Origin: Streptomyces griseochromogenes
GTDB taxonomy: Bacteria; Actinomycetota; Actinomycetes; Streptomycetales; Streptomycetaceae
Length of the DNA: 64,000 bases
Direction: 5' to 3'
Assembly (NCBI RefSeq): GCF_001542625.1
Contig: NZ_CP016279.1
Location: 62,001 to 126,000 of the forward strand
Of this stretch, positions 59,494 through 64,000 are shown one piece after another. A model generated the notes under the pieces. The model saw nothing but the letters and a program-made list of their open reading frames with translations, was not told the origin of the DNA and searched no databases. The position numbers were made by a program, and so were the translations under genes. The first letter of the stretch is position 1. The number at the start of each line of letters is the position of its first letter.

Positions 59494-59639
59494 CCCAGTC
59501 CCGGAATCCACCGGGCCGAGAGGTGTCCCGGAGTTGAACTTCCCGTGCTCGCACGGAAGTTGACCAACCAATGAGGTGGGCCCCGAGTCGGACGTTGGGT
59601 AAGGCGCACAGCCGCGCACGTTCCTCTGGGAGGTCCCAC

Positions 59640-60500
59640 ATGCTCGCTCGTCCCGCCCGCCGCCGGGTGATACGCGCCGTCTCGGCGGCGACGCTGGTCC
59701 TCGGTACGGCCCTGGCCGCGCCGCTCACCCTGGCCGGCGCCGCCGGCGCCGCGCCGTCCTCGGCGACCGCCGAGGTCAACCAGTACGACTGGAAGCTCTT
59801 CTACACGGCCGCCCCCGGCCAGACCAACAAGGCCACCGTCACCGCCTCGCTCACCGCGGACCGCACGGGCTTCGTCTACGTGATCGACGACGTCGTCCCG
59901 ATCACCGCGGGCCACGACTGCGCCTACCCCGACCGCGCGGACCACACGAAGGTCTCCTGCACGGTCACCGGTGTCGAGAGCCAGGACCCGTACCCCGCCC
60001 TGGTCATGGACCTCGGTGACCGCGACGACACGGTGGCGTACAAGAACGCCACCGACCAGGTCTACTCCTACGCCCAGATCTCGCTGGGCACCGGCAACGA
60101 CACGGCGACCGACTCCGGCCGCCTCGACGGTGCCTACGTCTCGGGCAACGCGGGCAACGACACCATCACGGTGGGCAAGGAGGGCCTGGCCTGGGGCGGC
60201 GACGGCAACGACACGATCAACGCGGGCGGCGGCGACAACATCGTGCAGGGCGGCAAGGGCGACGACGCACTGCACGGCGGCGGGGCGGACCAGTACCTGT
60301 CCGGCGACGACGGCAACGACACGATCTCCGGCGGAACCGGCGACGACACCCTGAACGGCGGCAAGGGCAACGACGTCCTGTACGGCAACAGCGGCGACGA
60401 CCGGCTGTACGGCAACAGCGGCGACGACCGGCTGTACGGCGGCGCGGGCCGGGACACGCTCTCCGGCGGCCCCGGCACGGATGTGATCCGCCAGAACTGA
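59640..60500 (+). CDS. Secreted RTX-like calcium-binding repeat protein
   Basis: A 286-residue exported protein. The signal peptide covers residues 1-38 (RRRVIRAVSAATLVLGTALA, ending GAAGA). A 90-residue domain follows, with one Cys pair (HDCAYPD, VSCTVTG). The C-terminal 110 residues are RTX-type nonapeptides such as GGTGDDTLNG and GNSGDDRLYG, which bind calcium in a beta roll. The ATG at 59640 has GGGAGGT upstream. Two 27-base units near the end are identical (60381-60434). Confidence 0.9.
   Translation: MLARPARRRVIRAVSAATLVLGTALAAPLTLAGAAGAAPSSATAEVNQYDWKLFYTAAPGQTNKATVTASLTADRTGFVYVIDDVVPITAGHDCAYPDRADHTKVSCTVTGVESQDPYPALVMDLGDRDDTVAYKNATDQVYSYAQISLGTGNDTATDSGRLDGAYVSGNAGNDTITVGKEGLAWGGDGNDTINAGGGDNIVQGGKGDDALHGGGADQYLSGDDGNDTISGGTGDDTLNGGKGNDVLYGNSGDDRLYGNSGDDRLYGGAGRDTLSGGPGTDVIRQN
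60381..60434 (+). repeat. 27-base tandem duplication in the RTX repeat gene
   Basis: Two identical units beginning TACGGCAACAGCGGCGACGA encode two identical nonapeptides. Identity at the DNA level means recent duplication. Confidence 0.85.
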
Positions 60501-60582
60501 GGGCAGGGCTGAAGGGCAGTGCGGAAGGCCCCGAGGGCAGGCGCCGGACCGGCTGTCGGTGCCGGATGGCACGCTTGGAGCC

Positions 60583-62406
60583 ATGACCGACTCCGCACGT
60601 CGACGCGCCCGCGTCCGCGCCCCCGAGCTGACCGGCAAGGGCGGCTGGCTGAACACGGGAGACAAGCAGTACACCCTGGCCGACCTGCGCGGACGCATCG
60701 TCGTCCTGGACTTCTGGACCTTCTGCTGCATCAACTGCCTGCACGTCCTGGACGAGCTGCGCGAGCTGGAGGAGAAGCACCGGGACACGGTGGTGGTCAT
60801 CGGCGTTCACTCGCCGAAGTTCGTGCACGAGGCCGAGCACCGGGCGGTCGTGGACGCGGTGGAGCGGTACGGCGTGGAGCACCCGGTGCTGGACGACCCG
60901 GAGCTGGCCACCTGGAAGCAGTACGCGGTCCGGGCCTGGCCGACCCTCGTCGTCATCGACCCCGAGGGGTACGTGGTCGCCCAGCACGCCGGCGAGGGCC
61001 ATGCGCACGCCATCGAGAAGCTGGTCGAGGAGCTGGAGACCGAGCACGCGGCGAAGGGCACGCTGCGCCGCGGCGACGGTCCTTACGTGCCGCCGGAGCC
61101 CGAGCCGACGGTGCTGCGCTTCCCCGGCAAGGCGCTGCTGCTGCCCGGCGGCACGTTCCTGGTCAGCGACACCACCCGGCACCAGCTGGTGGAGCTGGCC
61201 GAGGACGCCGAGACGGTCGTACGGCGCATCGGCGGCGGCGCGCGCGGATTCGCCGACGGCGGCCCCGGGGAGGCCGCCTTCAACGAGCCGCAGGGCCTCG
61301 CCCTGTCCGAGGACGGTACGGCGGTGATCGTCGCCGACACCGTCAACCACGCGCTGCGCCGCCTCGACCTCGCCACCGGCGGGGTGACCACCCTGGCCGG
61401 CACCGGCAGACAGTGGTGGCGGGGGTCCGCGACCTCCGGTCCGGCCCGTGAGGTGGACCTCTCCTCCCCGTGGGACGTGGCCGTCTTCGGCGCCAAGGTG
61501 TGGATCGCCATGGCGGGCGTGCACCAGCTGTGGACGTACGACCCCGCCACCGCGACCGTCGCCGTGGCGGCGGGCACCACCAACGAGGGCCTGGTGGACG
61601 GTCCCGGTGCCGAGGCCTGGTTCGCCCAGCCCTCCGGGCTCGCGGCCACCGCCGACCGGCTCTGGCTCGCCGACTCCGAGACCTCCGCGCTGCGCTGGGT
61701 GGACCTGGACGGACACGTCCACACCGCCGTCGGCACCGGCCTGTTCGACTTCGGCCACCGGGACGGCCCCGCCGGGCAGGCCCTGTTCCAGCATCCGCTC
61801 GGCGTCACCGCCCTGCCGGACGGCTCGGTCGCGGTCGCCGACACCTACAACCACGCCCTGCGCCGCTACGACCCCGCCACCGGCGAGGTCAGTACCCTCG
61901 CCGCCGATCTGCGCGAGCCCAGCGACGCCGTCCTCGTCGGCGAGGACATCGTGGTCGTGGAGTCGGCCCGGCACCGCCTGACCCGGCTGCGGCTGCCCGA
62001 GGAGGCGGTCCGCGTGGAGGCGGTCGCCCACCGTACGCAACGCGCGGCGACGGAGGTCGCCCCGGGCCGTCTCCGCCTGGACGTGATCTTCCAGGCCCCC
62101 GACGGCCAGAAGCTGGACAGCCGGTACGGTCCCTCGACCCGTCTGCTGGTCTCCGCGACCCCGCCCGAGCTGCTGCTCGAGGGTGAGGGGGCGGACACCG
62201 ACCTCTCACGCGAGCTGGAGCTGAACCCGGCCGTCGCGGAGGGCGTCCTGCACGTCTCGGCGATGGCGGCCTCCTGCGACGACGACCCAGCCAACTTGTA
62301 CCCGGCCTGCCACGTCCACCAGCAGGACTGGGGCGTGCCGGTCCGCCTCACCGAGGGCGGGGCGGACCGGCTGCCGCTGATCCTGGCCGGGATGGAGGAG
62401 CGGTGA
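60583..62406 (+). CDS. Thioredoxin-like and NHL-repeat protein
   Basis: A 607-residue cytoplasmic protein of the type also known as NHLRC2. The thioredoxin-like domain (residues 25-160) has VVLDFWTFCCINCLHVLDEL with a CINC site. A six-bladed NHL propeller follows (NEPQGLALSEDGTAVIVADT, HPLGVTALPDGSVAVADTYN). A C-terminal domain of about 110 residues is beta-rich. The ATG at 60583 is preferred because GGAG is near; GTG 60559 adds eight residues. Confidence 0.9.
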   Translation: MTDSARRRARVRAPELTGKGGWLNTGDKQYTLADLRGRIVVLDFWTFCCINCLHVLDELRELEEKHRDTVVVIGVHSPKFVHEAEHRAVVDAVERYGVEHPVLDDPELATWKQYAVRAWPTLVVIDPEGYVVAQHAGEGHAHAIEKLVEELETEHAAKGTLRRGDGPYVPPEPEPTVLRFPGKALLLPGGTFLVSDTTRHQLVELAEDAETVVRRIGGGARGFADGGPGEAAFNEPQGLALSEDGTAVIVADTVNHALRRLDLATGGVTTLAGTGRQWWRGSATSGPAREVDLSSPWDVAVFGAKVWIAMAGVHQLWTYDPATATVAVAAGTTNEGLVDGPGAEAWFAQPSGLAATADRLWLADSETSALRWVDLDGHVHTAVGTGLFDFGHRDGPAGQALFQHPLGVTALPDGSVAVADTYNHALRRYDPATGEVSTLAADLREPSDAVLVGEDIVVVESARHRLTRLRLPEEAVRVEAVAHRTQRAATEVAPGRLRLDVIFQAPDGQKLDSRYGPSTRLLVSATPPELLLEGEGADTDLSRELELNPAVAEGVLHVSAMAASCDDDPANLYPACHVHQQDWGVPVRLTEGGADRLPLILAGMEER

Positions 62407-62472
62407 CGGGTGGTCAGAGGACGTCGGCGTAGTCAAAAACAACGGTTCCGCAGGGGGGCGAGGGGGCGGAAC

Positions 62473-63771
62473 TCAGCCCTCCAGAAACGCCACCAGCGCG
62501 TTCGCCAGCAGGAACGGGTCGTCGGCGCCGCACAGCTCGCGCACGCTGTGCATCGACAGGATCGCCACGCCGATGTCGACGGTGCTGATGCCGTGCCGGG
62601 CCGCGGTGATCGGGCCGATGGTGGTGCCGCAGGGCATCGAGTTGTTGGAGACGAAGGACTGGAAGGGGACGCCCGCCCTCTCGCAGGCGGCGGCGAACAC
62701 CGCGCGGCCCGAACCGTCCGTGGCGTAGCGCATGTTGACGTTGACCTTGAGGATCGGGCCGCCGTTGACGCGCGGGTGGTGCGTCGGGTCGTGCCGCTCC
62801 GCGTAGTTGGGGTGGACGGCGTGGCCCGTGTCGGAGGACAGGCAGACCGTGCCGGCGAGGGCGCGCGCCCGGTCCTCGTACGACCCGCCGCGCGCGAACA
62901 CCGAGCGCTCCAGCACCGTGCCGAGCAGCGGGCCGTCCGCGCCGGTGTCGGACTGCGAGCCGTTCTCCTCGTGGTCGAAGGCGGCCAGCACGGGGATGTG
63001 GGTGAGCGCGGCGTCTGAGGTCGCGGCGGCGGCGAGGGCGGCCGTGCCCGCGTGCACCGACAGCAGGTTGTCCATCCGGGGCCCGGCGACCAGCTCCCGG
63101 TCCCGGCCCAGGTAGGCGGGTGCCTCCACCGGGTGCGTCATCAGGTCCCAGCCGGCCACCGAGCCCGCGGCAAGACCCGACTCCGCCTCCAGGAACGCGA
63201 TCAGGTCACCCTCGCGCGGGTCGTCGCCGAGGCCCCACACCGGCTGCAGATGGCGCTGCTTGTCGAGCTTGAGGCCCTCCGAGGAGACCGAACGGTCCAG
63301 GTGGATGGCGAGTTGGGGCACCCGCAGCAGCGGGCGGTCCACGTTGACGAGGACCGAGGAGCCGTCGCGCAGGGTCAGCCGGCCGGCCAGGCCCAGGTCC
63401 CGGTCGAGCCAGGAGTTCAGCAGCGGGCCGCCGTAGATCTCCACCGCGACCTGCCGCCAGCCGTGCGCCCCGGTGTCCGGCCGCGGCTTGACGCGCAGGT
63501 TCGGCGAGTCGGTGTGCGCGCCGATGATGCGGAAGGGGGTGTGGGCCGCGGCGCCCTCGGGGACGTACCAGGCCACGATCGCGCCGCCGCGCAGCACATA
63601 CCTGCCGCCGCTCGACCCGTCCCAGGCATCGGTCTCCGCGACCCTCCTGAAGCCCGCCTTCTCCAGTCGCTCGGCGGCGTTCGTCACGGCGTGGTACGGC
63701 GACGGGCTCGCCGCCAGGAAGGACATCAGGTCGTCGGTGTGGCCGCGGTCGAAGCGGGCTGGTGCGCTCAT
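62473..63771 (-). CDS. M18 family aminopeptidase
   Basis: A 432-residue zinc aminopeptidase. Metal and catalytic residues are visible in IGAHTDSPNLRVKP (His), PRMDNLLSVHAG (Asp), DHEENGSQSDTGADGP (Glu, Glu), CLSSDTGHAVHPNY (Asp) and ILSMHSVRELCG (His). It removes N-terminal, often acidic, residues from peptides. Its length is standard. ATG 63771 follows GTAAGCCCC on the minus strand. It is unlinked to its neighbours. Confidence 0.93.
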   Translation of the reverse strand: MSAPARFDRGHTDDLMSFLAASPSPYHAVTNAAERLEKAGFRRVAETDAWDGSSGGRYVLRGGAIVAWYVPEGAAAHTPFRIIGAHTDSPNLRVKPRPDTGAHGWRQVAVEIYGGPLLNSWLDRDLGLAGRLTLRDGSSVLVNVDRPLLRVPQLAIHLDRSVSSEGLKLDKQRHLQPVWGLGDDPREGDLIAFLEAESGLAAGSVAGWDLMTHPVEAPAYLGRDRELVAGPRMDNLLSVHAGTAALAAAATSDAALTHIPVLAAFDHEENGSQSDTGADGPLLGTVLERSVFARGGSYEDRARALAGTVCLSSDTGHAVHPNYAERHDPTHHPRVNGGPILKVNVNMRYATDGSGRAVFAAACERAGVPFQSFVSNNSMPCGTTIGPITAARHGISTVDIGVAILSMHSVRELCGADDPFLLANALVAFLEG

Positions 63772-63790
63772 GGGGCTTACCTTAACGACG

Positions 63791-63829
63791 TGCGTGGGCC
63801 CGTCCCCGGTACGGGAACGGGCCCACGCA
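63791..63829. terminator. Hairpin between two minus-strand genes
   Basis: A 13-base-pair stem (TGCGTGGGCCCGT with its complement) and inner CCC/GGG pairs. It probably ends the acyl-CoA dehydrogenase transcript upstream of the aminopeptidase gene. Confidence 0.75.
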
Positions 63830-63865
63830 GGCGATCAGTGGGTGCGGAGCGGGTCCTTCAGCGGC

Positions 63866-64000
63866 TCAGAAGGCGGCCTCGTCCAGCTCCATCAGGTCGA
63901 GGTCGACGTTCTCCGAGATCTTGCGGGCCAGGGTGACACCGGGCAGGACGTTGGCCGCGAAGAACTTCGCCGCCGCGATCTTGCCGGTGTAGAACGCCAC
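63866..64000 (-). CDS. C-terminal end of an acyl-CoA dehydrogenase (cut by window edge)
   Basis: The last 44 residues of a minus-strand gene are present: [20 protein letters not shown], then [19 protein letters not shown] and AAF. The [18 protein letters not shown] segment is typical of the long acyl-CoA dehydrogenases with an extra C-terminal helical domain. The rest lies beyond the window. Confidence 0.8.
   Translation of the reverse strand: MAFYTGKIAAAKFFAANVLPGVTLARKISENVDLDLMELDEAAF

Overview
The window is chromosomal DNA from a Streptomyces or very close relative. The base composition is very high in G+C, third codon positions are almost all G or C, GTG starts are common, several genes look leaderless (a TANNNT -10 box about 7 bases before the start codon), and the gene content is typical: bacterial proteasome activator, mycothiol-dependent isomerase family, DUF397/DUF5753 remnants and an LAXTG sortase substrate. 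A perfect 14-base parS palindrome at 27380 and the gene order (two branched-chain keto acid dehydrogenase clusters around a divergent Ser/Thr kinase pair) suggest core chromosome not far from oriC. From memory the order resembles the SCO3811-SCO3832 interval of S. coelicolor. No tRNA, rRNA, insertion sequence, prophage or CRISPR array was seen.

Layout. 0-9 kb: a two-component system, a degenerate histidine-phosphatase-fold protein, a sortase-anchored surface protein, a DUF2252 protein, a J-domain-like protein, a rhodanese, and an acyl-CoA dehydrogenase behind a KstR-like operator. 9.9-13.5 kb: paaABCDE (phenylacetyl-CoA epoxidase) on the minus strand. 13.8-16.8 kb: a DUF5819/HTTM membrane pair and a TrmH-type methyltransferase. 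17-21 kb: paaN and paaH diverging, then a TetR regulator. 21-25 kb: bkdR (Lrp type) and the first E1alpha-E1beta-E2 keto acid dehydrogenase operon. One 14-base palindrome, ACCGANNNNTCGGT, recurs in front of paaA, between paaN and paaH, and in front of the first bkd operon, which suggests one regulator, probably the adjacent TetR, links aromatic acid and branched-chain catabolism. 25-35 kb: molybdenum cofactor genes, a TrkA-type channel, quinone oxidoreductase, bpa, two divergent Ser/Thr kinases and a phosphotransferase. 36-40 kb: the second bkd operon.

40-51 kb is the accessory part. After an orphan Bro-N antirepressor-like gene, an epoxide-hydrolase-like gene and an ECF sigma operon comes a minus-strand polymorphic toxin locus (43.4-49.8 kb). 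Two WXG-motif proteins precede a 568-residue toxin with a C-terminal RNase A-like (CdiA-CT type) domain. Behind it lie CdiI-like immunity genes, two stand-alone RNase A-like half-domains and a truncated immunity gene. A previously hidden 3' tail of another toxin gene (45642-45797) is joined to that truncated gene at the edge of a 456-base perfect direct repeat. This is a toxin/immunity cassette array caught in the act of rearrangement, and no secretion machinery is encoded nearby. A broken XRE/DUF5753 regulator and a DUF397 gene border it.

51-64 kb returns to core genes: a YtrA-type GntR repressor with its operator and a DUF1648 membrane protein, a D-Ala-D-Ala carboxypeptidase, a FadR-type regulator with an MFS transporter, a mycothiol-dependent isomerase family protein, a nitrilase-fold amidase, a LURP-one-like protein with a GlxA regulator, a cupin, a secreted calcium-binding repeat protein, a thioredoxin/NHL protein, an M18 aminopeptidase and the end of another acyl-CoA dehydrogenase.
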